Assembly: GCF_030687895.1 (NCBI RefSeq)
Contig: NZ_CP117452.1
Span: 3,675,501 to 3,739,500, forward strand
Direction: 5' to 3'
Source: Pseudomonas sp. FP198
GTDB lineage: Bacteria > Pseudomonadota > Gammaproteobacteria > Pseudomonadales > Pseudomonadaceae
DNA: 64,000 bases
Made by a program: the position numbers and the translations under genes. A model generated the notes under the pieces. The model did not search any database, had not been told where the DNA came from, and saw nothing but the letters and a program-made list of their open reading frames with translations. Positions 56,704 to 64,000 of the stretch are shown here, in pieces; the stretch's first letter is position 1, and each line of letters begins with the position of its first letter.

Positions 56704-57486
56704 ATGACCACTCGCAAAACCGTCCTCATCACTGGCGCCTCCACCGGCATCGGCGCGGTCTATGCCAAGCGCTTCGCCCAACGCGGCCACGATCTGGTGC
56801 TGGTCGCCCGCGACAACGCGCGGCTGGAAGCGCTGGCAAGCGAACTGCGCAATGAACACAACGTCAGCGTCGATGTGCTCCAGGCCGACCTCACCCAAAC
56901 CGGCGACCTGCACAAGGTCGAGGCCCGCCTGCGCGATGACGACAGCATCGGCATCCTGATCAACAACGCCGGCGCCGCCCAGTCCGGCAGTTTCATCGAA
57001 CAGACCACCGACAGCGTCGCGCACCTCGTTGCGCTCAACACCACCGCGCTGGTTCGACTCGCCAGCGCCATCGCCCCGCGCCTGGCAAACGCTGGCGAAG
57101 GCGCAATCATCAACATCGGCTCGGTAGTCGGCCTGGCACCGGAATTCGGCATGTCGGTCTACGGCGCAACCAAGGCCTTCGTGCTGTTCCTCTCCCAAGG
57201 GCTGAGCGTCGAGCTTTCGCCCAAAGGCGTCTACGTCCAAGCCGTGCTGCCGGCAGCCACCCGTACCGAAATCTGGGAACGCGCCGGTATCGACATCAAT
57301 ACGCTGACTGAAATCATGGAAGTGAGCGACCTGGTGGATGCCGCGCTGGTCGGCTTCGATCGCCGCGAAGGCGTGACCATCCCACCCTTGCAGGACGGCG
57401 CGCGCTGGGATGCGTTGCAGGCGGCGCGGCAGGGACTGCTGTCGGAGATCAAGCAATCGACGGTTGCCGAGCGCTACAAAGCCTGA
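56704..57486 (+). CDS. Short-chain dehydrogenase/reductase
   Basis: A 260-residue classical SDR. The cofactor loop is TGASTGIG (about residues 10-17), the NNAG motif is in LINNAGAAQ, and the catalytic Ser and YxxxK read IGSVVGL and VYGATK. It is NAD(P)-dependent and cytoplasmic, with unknown substrate. It is divergent from a TetR gene that probably controls it. AAGAGACCGACACC precedes the ATG. Confidence 0.92.
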   Translation: MTTRKTVLITGASTGIGAVYAKRFAQRGHDLVLVARDNARLEALASELRNEHNVSVDVLQADLTQTGDLHKVEARLRDDDSIGILINNAGAAQSGSFIEQTTDSVAHLVALNTTALVRLASAIAPRLANAGEGAIINIGSVVGLAPEFGMSVYGATKAFVLFLSQGLSVELSPKGVYVQAVLPAATRTEIWERAGIDINTLTEIMEVSDLVDAALVGFDRREGVTIPPLQDGARWDALQAARQGLLSEIKQSTVAERYKA

Positions 57487-57561
57487 CGCTTCACAGCGAA
57501 AATGCTCCGGTGCTGGACGGTTTGTGGCTGACTGGAATGGCTATCAACCTCGCCCCCATGA

Positions 57562-58425
57562 CTACGTCTGGGCTCTGAGCGCTCTGATGATAAAAGCATG
57601 AAGACTGTTGACCGCCTTGGACCCGCGAGAAGCCCGGCTACGGAGTATCGAAACCTCCATGGATTCGATGTTCCCCAAGCCGTGCTCGCCACTCAGGACG
57701 TGAAGCGATGGCTGCACCGTGCACTGCGTGATCGCGGCAATCGCAAGGCCCCCCTCAACGGCGGCGACCTGTCCGGCCAGGCTGGAGCTGTTGTAGACCA
57801 CTTTGAATCGGCGTCCCTGCTGGGTCAGCGAATCCACCGCGTATCGCCGGGCCAGGCTTTCGCTTTCGTAGACGGCGATAGGCACCGGGTCGCGCCTCCA
57901 CAGTTCGAACTGGGGTGAGCCCACCCAGACCATGGGCTCCTTGAACAGAAAGGTACCGCTTTGAGGCGAGTCCCTCGACACCAGCGCCAGATCAAGATCG
58001 CCGCTGCGTACGCGTGGGATAAGCGCAGTGGACTGTTCGCAATTCAGTTCGATTTCCACCCCGGCGTAGCGCGGCGAAAAGCGTTTCAGAACGGGTGTGA
58101 GGTACTTCGCTGCGTAGTCCTCGGCGACCCCCAGACGGATTCGTCCGGTCAACTCTTCCCCATGAAAAGCCGCCTGGGTTTCCGCATGCAGCGCGAGAAT
58201 ACGACGGGCATAGCCCAGTAGCGTCTGGCCGTCGGCGGTCAGGTGAAGATGTCGCGGGCCACGACTCAATAACTGCCGCCCGAGCGCGGCCTCGAGTTTT
58301 TTTATCTGCATGCTGACGGCGGACTGGGATCTGTTGACCTCGTGGGCGGCCCCCGACAGCGAACCCGCATCCACCACCGCCACGAAGCACTTGAGCCAAT
58401 CGGTCTGCAAATCGCTGGCCGGCAT
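57562..58425 (-). CDS. LysR family transcriptional regulator, divergent from LysE exporter
   Basis: A 287-residue LysR protein: MPASDLQTDWLKCFVAVVD, helix-turn-helix LSGAAHEVNRSQSAVSMQI, effector domain from about residue 90. It is divergent from a LysE-type exporter across 110 bases, the classic arrangement in which the regulator senses the exported amino acid. It converges with the SDR gene without an obvious terminator. Confidence 0.88.
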   Translation of the reverse strand: MPASDLQTDWLKCFVAVVDAGSLSGAAHEVNRSQSAVSMQIKKLEAALGRQLLSRGPRHLHLTADGQTLLGYARRILALHAETQAAFHGEELTGRIRLGVAEDYAAKYLTPVLKRFSPRYAGVEIELNCEQSTALIPRVRSGDLDLALVSRDSPQSGTFLFKEPMVWVGSPQFELWRRDPVPIAVYESESLARRYAVDSLTQQGRRFKVVYNSSSLAGQVAAVEGGLAIAAITQCTVQPSLHVLSGEHGLGNIESMEVSILRSRASRGSKAVNSLHAFIIRALRAQT

Positions 58426-58535
58426 CGCGGTTATCCTCTATTCGTTAATCGAATGGCTACGACGTGAATTATGCGCTTTCCATGATCGTCGTTCACTCGC
58501 AGGATGCAAGTCAATCAACCCATCTGGATCGGATC

Positions 58536-59144
58536 ATGCCGTTTGATACCTGGTTGCTCTATCTGGTTACTTGCTGCGGCATAGCGGTAGTGCCAGGTCC
58601 CAATGCCTTGTTGGCGCTGACCCACGGCGCCATTCACGGCAGCCGGAAAACGCTGTTCACCATCACCGGCGGCGTCCTCGGCTTTGCCCTCGTGCTGACG
58701 CTTTGCGCCCTGGGCCTGGGTGCGCTGATCCAGGCTTCAGTTACCTGGTTCACGGCGTTGAAAATCATCGGCGGGCTCTATCTGATCTGGCTGGGCTTCA
58801 ATCTGTGGCGATCGCCTCCCGTCAGTCTTGAGGCGCCCGCTACAGACAGCTTCCGTGGTGGGTCGCTGTTCCGCCAGGGGTTGGTATCGGCCATTTCCAA
58901 TCCCAAGGCGCTGCTGCTGTTTACCGCATTCATTCCGCCGTTTCTGGATCCGCACCGGAACATCATCGCGCAGACGTTGGCCATCGCGCTGACTTACGCG
59001 GTCGTCGAGTTTATCGTTGAGTTCGGTGTAGCCAGCGCAGCGCACCGGGTCAGACCCTGGCTCGCCCGAACCGGGCGCCGGTTCAATAAAGTCTGTGGCG
59101 GTTTTTTCGTACTTTTCGGGGTGAGCCTGCCGATTCATAACTGA
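58536..59144 (+). CDS. LysE/RhtB family amino acid exporter
   Basis: A 202-residue inner-membrane protein with about five to six helices. The family signature is visible as VVPGPNALLALTHGAIHGSRK near residues 20-40, and the ISNPKALLLFTAFIPPF segment in the middle is typical. It exports amino acids or homoserine lactone-like compounds. The ATG at 58536 was chosen since a longer start at 58464 adds a non-homologous polar extension. Probably controlled by the divergent LysR gene. Confidence 0.9.
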   Translation: MPFDTWLLYLVTCCGIAVVPGPNALLALTHGAIHGSRKTLFTITGGVLGFALVLTLCALGLGALIQASVTWFTALKIIGGLYLIWLGFNLWRSPPVSLEAPATDSFRGGSLFRQGLVSAISNPKALLLFTAFIPPFLDPHRNIIAQTLAIALTYAVVEFIVEFGVASAAHRVRPWLARTGRRFNKVCGGFFVLFGVSLPIHN

Positions 59145-59211
59145 ACGGTGTGCTTCTGGCATGTAAAACCTTGATCATTGGCCCACCATCGGACGCTCAG
59201 GTCGCAACAAC

Positions 59212-61230
59212 ATGACAGACGTAGAGACGGCTATTGCTGAGTGGGAGCCGCTTGATCTCGAATGGCATCAGGGTTTCGCCTTCCTGGAAGGCGTGCTGCT
59301 GGGCGACGGACAAGTGCCGGACGTGTACATCCTGCTCAACCCTGAAGGCGCACACCCCGACGCGATAGCGCAAGCTGCCAGTGACGGGCGTTATCCGCCG
59401 TCGCCCCTGGTTGTCGGCCAGCCGGTCTGGCGGCATCGACGCAACCCCTGGATTTTGCGTGACGCCTTGCGCGACTATTACCTGCTTCCCGCCTACCCAC
59501 AGCGCTACGGCTATCACGCGCTCCAGGCCCTGGCGTTTCGGTTCGACCAGGCCCTGGAAGACCTTGGCCACCAGTATTGGCGCGATGCGTCCGGCGCCTA
59601 TTGGTTCGGTGAATACACAATTACCGAAATCCTTCAGGCAAAGCCCGACAGCCTGGCCCTGGTGGCATCGTCGCCAGCCTCGGTGACTGCAGCCTCTGCC
59701 CTGTTCAGCGACGGGGTAAATATCTTTCTTCAAGGCAAATTCATCGCCAGCGCGACGGCGCGGGTGCGTTATTGCAACCATCCTTCCTATCGGGTGATCG
59801 ACGGCCAGGTCTACAAGGGTTTCAAACCCCTGCATCAGAAGGACGGCACCCCGTTACCGATCAGCAATCCAGACGACTTCCGGATGCTCGCCGAACGCTG
59901 GGGAACCGATGGACAGTCGATCATCGTGCAGGCGCAGCAAGGTTCGAGCATTGCCTATGAGTACTTCTATCGCATCGACAATGCCGACCTGGCGACCTTC
60001 ACCGTGCTTAACGAACGTTACGCCAAGGACCGGCAACGCGCCTATTACCTGACCGGCAAGACCCTGCGCTACGTTGGCGATTTTCGGCTGCTGAAGAACT
60101 GCCACCCGGCGTTCGACGAGTGCGGTCGCGTGGTTGGTAGCAGCGAAAGCGAGGATGAGTATTTCGCCGTGGACGACCTGTACGTCTACGCCGCCGGGAC
60201 GCGCCTGCGTGATGCCCATGGCCCGAGTTTCCGCCACTTGGGATTCGACTATTACCGTGATCAACAGCACGTCTACAAACGCCAGAAACGCCTGGATGTC
60301 GACGTGGAAAGCTTCGTCGTGACCCAGCTCTGTGGCGATGAGCTGGATTACTCGCCGGTACTCGCAGGCGACAGGAAGGGTCCGCTGGGTTCTGGCGGCA
60401 TCATCGATGCGGCCATGCAACAGGCGTGGGCGCCCTACTTCGAGGCTCATCCGCACCTGCAGGATTACTGGTGGCACCGTTTGCAAGTACCGCCTGACGC
60501 CGCAGAAACGCAAACAGAAACGCCGCCGCTAGAAGCCATCGGCCTCGGTTTCGAAGTAGGCCGCCAGGTGTACTTCCATGGCCGCGTTATCAACGGGCTG
60601 GACGCTGCAAGTTTCCAATTGCTCGACACGCACCTGTGCGGCGACGCCCGGGGCCTTTATCTGATTCCGTTTCATAACGCCGAGACGCAAGTGCCGGAAC
60701 GGTTTTCCCAAGAGCCGGTTGAGCACTTCCGCTCACTCGGCGGGCCCTATCTCACCGACGGCAAAACCGTGTTCTGCCACCGGGTCTTCTATCATCCCCC
60801 CGAACCGATCCGTAAGGCTCAGGTAGCCAGTTTCGAGTCTTGCGGGCATGGTTGGGCCAAGGATCGGGACTCGGTTTATTACTACGGCGAGGCGAAAAAA
60901 AAGCTGCAACCTTGCGACACTCGCATTCTCGGAACCTATGCCATCAGCCCCACGCTGATCTTCTCGGAAGGCAAGTGGCTGGATGTGGCGTTCGAGCCTG
61001 ATGAAGTCCGCGTGCCGCATCCCGATTTCCTGCAATTGGGTACACGCAAACTGTTCTGCCATCGGCGGCCGTTGAGTGCCATGCGTATCGACCTGGGCAC
61101 CTTGGAATTCCTGACGGAGCGTTATGCCCGAGACAAGCACCGAATCTACCACTACGACGGCCATGCGAGCCTGACCGAGGTCGATGAAGCGCATTATCAG
61201 CAATCCCTCCGTGAGCCGTCCCCTTCATAG
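59212..61230 (+). CDS. Large DKNYY-repeat protein
   Basis: A 672-residue soluble protein without signal peptide. Degenerate copies of the DKNYY module recur: YAKDRQRAYYLTGKTL, YYRDQQHVYKRQKRLD, WAKDRDSVYYYGEAKKKL and YARDKHRIYHYDGHASL, together with LxDGKTVFCHRxFYxP-type units. Function of DKNYY proteins is unknown; the repeats may form a beta-rich scaffold. It is unusually tyrosine-, aspartate- and histidine-rich. It is flanked by LysE and GcvA-like genes in the same direction and ends 69 bases before the next start. Confidence 0.75.
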   Translation: MTDVETAIAEWEPLDLEWHQGFAFLEGVLLGDGQVPDVYILLNPEGAHPDAIAQAASDGRYPPSPLVVGQPVWRHRRNPWILRDALRDYYLLPAYPQRYGYHALQALAFRFDQALEDLGHQYWRDASGAYWFGEYTITEILQAKPDSLALVASSPASVTAASALFSDGVNIFLQGKFIASATARVRYCNHPSYRVIDGQVYKGFKPLHQKDGTPLPISNPDDFRMLAERWGTDGQSIIVQAQQGSSIAYEYFYRIDNADLATFTVLNERYAKDRQRAYYLTGKTLRYVGDFRLLKNCHPAFDECGRVVGSSESEDEYFAVDDLYVYAAGTRLRDAHGPSFRHLGFDYYRDQQHVYKRQKRLDVDVESFVVTQLCGDELDYSPVLAGDRKGPLGSGGIIDAAMQQAWAPYFEAHPHLQDYWWHRLQVPPDAAETQTETPPLEAIGLGFEVGRQVYFHGRVINGLDAASFQLLDTHLCGDARGLYLIPFHNAETQVPERFSQEPVEHFRSLGGPYLTDGKTVFCHRVFYHPPEPIRKAQVASFESCGHGWAKDRDSVYYYGEAKKKLQPCDTRILGTYAISPTLIFSEGKWLDVAFEPDEVRVPHPDFLQLGTRKLFCHRRPLSAMRIDLGTLEFLTERYARDKHRIYHYDGHASLTEVDEAHYQQSLREPSPS

Positions 61231-61299
61231 CCGCCGGCGATGTTCTATCATGAGCCAGCGCTCATGACGCACATCCTTAAAACGCCGGATACCCTTCAC

Positions 61300-62211
61300 A
61301 TGAGAGACTTGCCGCCGACCGCTACATTACGCGCCTTTGAAGTCGCCACCCGCCATGCGACCTTTACCGCAGCCGCGCAAGAGCTGCACGTCACCCAAAG
61401 CGCGGTCAGCCACCAGCTCAAGCACCTGGAGTCCCTTTGGGGATTGCAATTGTTCGAACGTGGCAAGTCATTGCGCCTCACCGCAGCGGGGGCCACGCTG
61501 GCGCCCATCGTGCGCGAGTTTTTCATGAGCCTTGAAGCCACCCTGGGCGATCTGCGCGAGCAGAAAGGCAGGGTTCGACTCGAAGTCAGCACCACCTATT
61601 CCTTCGCGCTGAAATGGCTGCTGCCCCGCTTGCCGAATCTCTCCCGCCTGCACCCGGAGTTATTGGTCTCGCTGGACACCACCGACAAGATCATCCACTT
61701 TTCCAGTGCCCAGGCCGACGTGGCGATCCGGCTCGGCAAGGGCAATTACCCGGGCCTGTATTCGGAATTCCTGTTCGGCGAGCAGGTTTTTCCGGTGGCC
61801 AGTCCTGACTTGCTGCAGCGCTTCGGGACGCCACGCAGCCCAGCCGAACTGTTGCACTACCCGTTGCTGACCCGGGATGGCGCCGAGCTGGTGCCGAAAT
61901 GGGAGATGTGGTTTGAGAAGGTCGGCCTGGAATTCTTGCCACTCAAGGAAAGCGTCAGGTTCGGCGACACCAACATGACGGTCGAGGCAGCCCTGCTCGG
62001 CCAGGGCGTTGCCTTGGTGCGCAGCGGGCATGTTGAAAGCGAAATCAGCGATGGCCGCCTGGTGCGGCTGTTCGACGTGCCATTCCCGTCACCGCTGGCC
62101 TACTATTTTGTCTGCCCCAAGGGCATCGAATCGCAGCCGCATATCGTCAGCTTCCGCCAATGGTTGATCGGCGAAGCGTCGACCGTCCAACGCGCTTATG
62201 AAAATGCATGA
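61300..62211 (+). CDS. LysR family transcriptional regulator (GcvA-like)
   Basis: A 303-residue LysR protein of the GcvA subgroup: MRDLPPTATLRAFEVATRHA, helix-turn-helix FTAAAQELHVTQSAVSHQL. The effector domain holds the typical ADVAIRLGKGNYPGL. The start at 61300 matches the usual subgroup N-terminus; longer in-frame ATGs exist at 61240 and 61264 without better ribosome sites. It lies upstream of an EamA transporter and an SDR in the same direction and could control them. Confidence 0.85.
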   Translation: MRDLPPTATLRAFEVATRHATFTAAAQELHVTQSAVSHQLKHLESLWGLQLFERGKSLRLTAAGATLAPIVREFFMSLEATLGDLREQKGRVRLEVSTTYSFALKWLLPRLPNLSRLHPELLVSLDTTDKIIHFSSAQADVAIRLGKGNYPGLYSEFLFGEQVFPVASPDLLQRFGTPRSPAELLHYPLLTRDGAELVPKWEMWFEKVGLEFLPLKESVRFGDTNMTVEAALLGQGVALVRSGHVESEISDGRLVRLFDVPFPSPLAYYFVCPKGIESQPHIVSFRQWLIGEASTVQRAYENA

Positions 62212-62278
62212 GGTTTTACTCATGAAACGATGAGGAGACTTCGCTGTAGTACGGCATCAGCGCTGCCTAGAATGGCGC

Positions 62279-63106
62279 ATGCCTATCCATATCATCTCAC
62301 TGGTTCTTTTCGCCGCGCTCCTGCATGCCGGCTGGAACGCCTTGCTGCGCCGCGGTGCCGATCGGCTGTGGTCAATGACGATCATGTGCATCGCCATCGC
62401 CGTGACCTGCGTCGTCGCCGCAGCATTCATGGTGCCACCGGCTGCCGCCAGTTGGGGTTATGCGGTGCTTTCAGCCGTACTGCACGTCGGCTACAACCTG
62501 TTCCTGGTGCGCAGCTACCGGGTCGGCGACCTGGGACAGGTCTACCCGATTTCCCGTGGTTCATCACCGGCGCTGATCGCCCTGGGCGCCGCCGTCTTCG
62601 CCGGAGAAAGCATCGCCCCCGGCGTCCTGCTGGGGATTGCGCTGGTGTCCGGCGGGATCATTTCCCTGGCCTTCAGGGGCCGCCAACTGTCGGTGCCCAG
62701 CCTGCCCTACGCGCTGGGCACCGGCTGTTTCATCGCCGCCTATAGCGTCGTCGACGGCATCGGCGCCAGGCTCTCCGGCGCGCCGCTCGCCTACACCGTC
62801 TGGATGTGCGCGTTGTGGGGCGTGCTGATGCCGATGGTCTACATCGGCCTGCGCGACGCACGCAGCCTGTTCTCCGTCCGCCCGGGAATATTCAGCGCCG
62901 CGGCCGGCGGGCTCGTCTCCTTGCTGGCCTATGGAATCGTCATCTACGCCATGAACGAAGCGCCCCTGGGGGCGGTATCGGCATTGCGCGAAACCAGCGT
63001 GCTGTTTGCAGCGCTGATCGGCGCCATCTTCCTCGGCGAGACACTCACCGCCCGCCGGATCCTGGCGTGCGCAGTGATCGTCTGCGGCACCATTATCATC
63101 GGCTGA
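62279..63106 (+). CDS. EamA/DMT family transporter
   Basis: A 275-residue membrane protein with about nine to ten helices in two repeats (LFAALLHAGWNALLRRGAD, then a second repeat beginning ALGTGCFIAAYSVVDGIGA). The YPISRGSSPALIALGAA segment resembles phosphonate-utilisation-associated and related EamA exporters. Substrate unknown. It starts 68 bases after the LysR stop and ends 32 bases before the SDR gene, so the pair is probably co-transcribed. Confidence 0.87.
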   Translation: MPIHIISLVLFAALLHAGWNALLRRGADRLWSMTIMCIAIAVTCVVAAAFMVPPAAASWGYAVLSAVLHVGYNLFLVRSYRVGDLGQVYPISRGSSPALIALGAAVFAGESIAPGVLLGIALVSGGIISLAFRGRQLSVPSLPYALGTGCFIAAYSVVDGIGARLSGAPLAYTVWMCALWGVLMPMVYIGLRDARSLFSVRPGIFSAAAGGLVSLLAYGIVIYAMNEAPLGAVSALRETSVLFAALIGAIFLGETLTARRILACAVIVCGTIIIG

Positions 63107-63137
63107 CACAGCCAACTGCTCAGGAGGGCTATTCACC

Positions 63138-63899
63138 ATGGTCAATGACTCGCAGGCACCGCTGGTCCTGATAACCGGAGGAAGTCGCGGAGTGGGCGCC
63201 GCCACCGCGCGGCTGGCCGCCGCACAAGGCTACGACGTCGCGATCAGCTACGTTGCCAACGAGCCCGCAGCGCTGGCAGTGGCGGCGGATGTGGAATCAC
63301 TCGGACGCCGCGCGCTGGCCATGCGCGCCGACAGTGCCGACCCCGAACAGGTCGCCGATCTGTTCGCGGCCATCGACCGCTCGTTCGGGCGCATCGACGT
63401 CCTGGTCAATAACGCGGGCATCCTATCGGCTCAGTCACGCCTGGAAGACCTTGGCTTCGAGCGCATGCAGCGCATCTTCGCGGTCAACTCCATCGGCCCG
63501 ATTCTCTGCGCCCAGCAGGCAGTGAAGCGCATGGCGTACCGGCATAACGGCCCGGGCGGCGCGATCATCAACATCTCTTCGGCATCCGCGCGCCTGGGCA
63601 GTCCCAATGAATACGTCGACTACGCGGCCTCAAAGGGCGCCTTGGAGACCTTCACCATCGGCCTCGCCAAAGAAGTGGCCCGGGAAGGCATACGCGTCAA
63701 CTGCATTCGCCCCGGACACATCTACACCGAAATGCACGCCAGCGGCGGCGAGCCGGGACGGGTTGATCGGGTGAAGGATTCGATCCCCATGGGTCGAGGA
63801 GGCCAACCGGAGGAAGTGGCACGGGCGATTTTATGGCTGGCGGGTGGAGAGGCGTCGTTTGTGACGGGGACGTTTCTTGATGTGACTGGGGGGAAATGA
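63138..63899 (+). CDS. Short-chain dehydrogenase/reductase (FabG-like)
   Basis: A 253-residue classical SDR with GGSRGVGAA as cofactor loop, LVNNAGILS, catalytic ISSASARLGSPNEYVDYAASKG (Ser, Tyr and Lys present) and a typical FVTGTFLDVTGGK end. It resembles glucose- or oxoacyl-type reductases of the FabG group; the substrate is not predictable. AGGAGG lies 11 bases before the ATG. Probably in an operon with the preceding EamA transporter. Confidence 0.92.
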   Translation: MVNDSQAPLVLITGGSRGVGAATARLAAAQGYDVAISYVANEPAALAVAADVESLGRRALAMRADSADPEQVADLFAAIDRSFGRIDVLVNNAGILSAQSRLEDLGFERMQRIFAVNSIGPILCAQQAVKRMAYRHNGPGGAIINISSASARLGSPNEYVDYAASKGALETFTIGLAKEVAREGIRVNCIRPGHIYTEMHASGGEPGRVDRVKDSIPMGRGGQPEEVARAILWLAGGEASFVTGTFLDVTGGK

Positions 63900-63956
63900 G
63901 TTTTTCGCGGTGCAAGGCTGAGAGCCTAACGCTGTTCACTCTAGAGAAACGCAGAC

Positions 63957-64000
63957 CTGTGGCGAGGGAGCTTGCTCCCGCTCGGCTGCGAAGCAGTCGT
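63957..64000. repeat. REP element cut by the window end
   Basis: A copy of the GTGGCGAGGGAGC family (CTGTGGCGAGGGAGCTTGCT) begins at 63957 and runs past the last base, so a partner cannot be checked. Confidence 0.85.

Overview
The window is a chromosomal segment of a high-GC gammaproteobacterium that is almost certainly a Pseudomonas of the P. fluorescens group. Support comes from a fused nuoCD gene inside a complete nuoA-N operon, the purB / uL16-hydroxylase / aceA / nuo order, and many intergenic Pseudomonas-type REP palindromes of two families (core GTGGGAGCGAGC and core GTGGCGAGGGAGC). No tRNA, rRNA, CRISPR array, prophage or insertion sequence was seen.

Region 1 (1-21300) is core metabolism: the 3' end of purB, a JmjC-type ribosomal protein hydroxylase (roxA), a GNAT acyltransferase, a small exported secretin-N-domain protein, isocitrate lyase (aceA) behind a long hairpin-rich leader, the 13-gene NADH:quinone oxidoreductase operon with an internal stem-loop between nuoF and nuoG, and a hemerythrin-like protein.

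Region 2 (21300-40660) is accessory. It holds a LysR regulator, a YcaC hydrolase, and a tightly overlapping LysR-DoxX-monooxygenase-amidohydrolase operon whose last gene has two plausible starts, one giving a Tat signal. It continues with an alpha/beta hydrolase, two homologous winged-helix/NB-ARC regulators whose 3' ends overlap convergently, a GlxA-type regulator, a pirin, a LysR/MFS divergent pair, a second GlxA-type regulator, and a dCache chemoreceptor with an amino-acid-type ligand motif.

Region 3 (40670-55350) is the most interesting part. It looks like a catabolic island for a quaternary-ammonium compound, with proline betaine (stachydrine) as the best guess. It contains a Rieske oxygenase and its ferredoxin-type reductase (first N-demethylation) and a DgcA-like flavoprotein with a dedicated ETF pair (second N-demethylation). 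It also has a split betaine-type ABC transporter, a diverged ProC paralog translationally coupled to a TetR regulator, a LysR regulator, an EamA transporter, and a free-standing ribbon-helix-helix protein matching the DNA-binding domain of PutA. An identical 11-bp motif lies in both divergent promoter regions of the island.

Region 4 (55350-64000) holds small uncharacterised proteins (one of 28 residues, purely membrane), a TetR/SDR divergent pair, a LysR/LysE divergent pair, a large DKNYY-repeat protein, a GcvA-like LysR, another EamA transporter and a second SDR. The window ends inside a REP element. All functions are read from sequence patterns without database searches.
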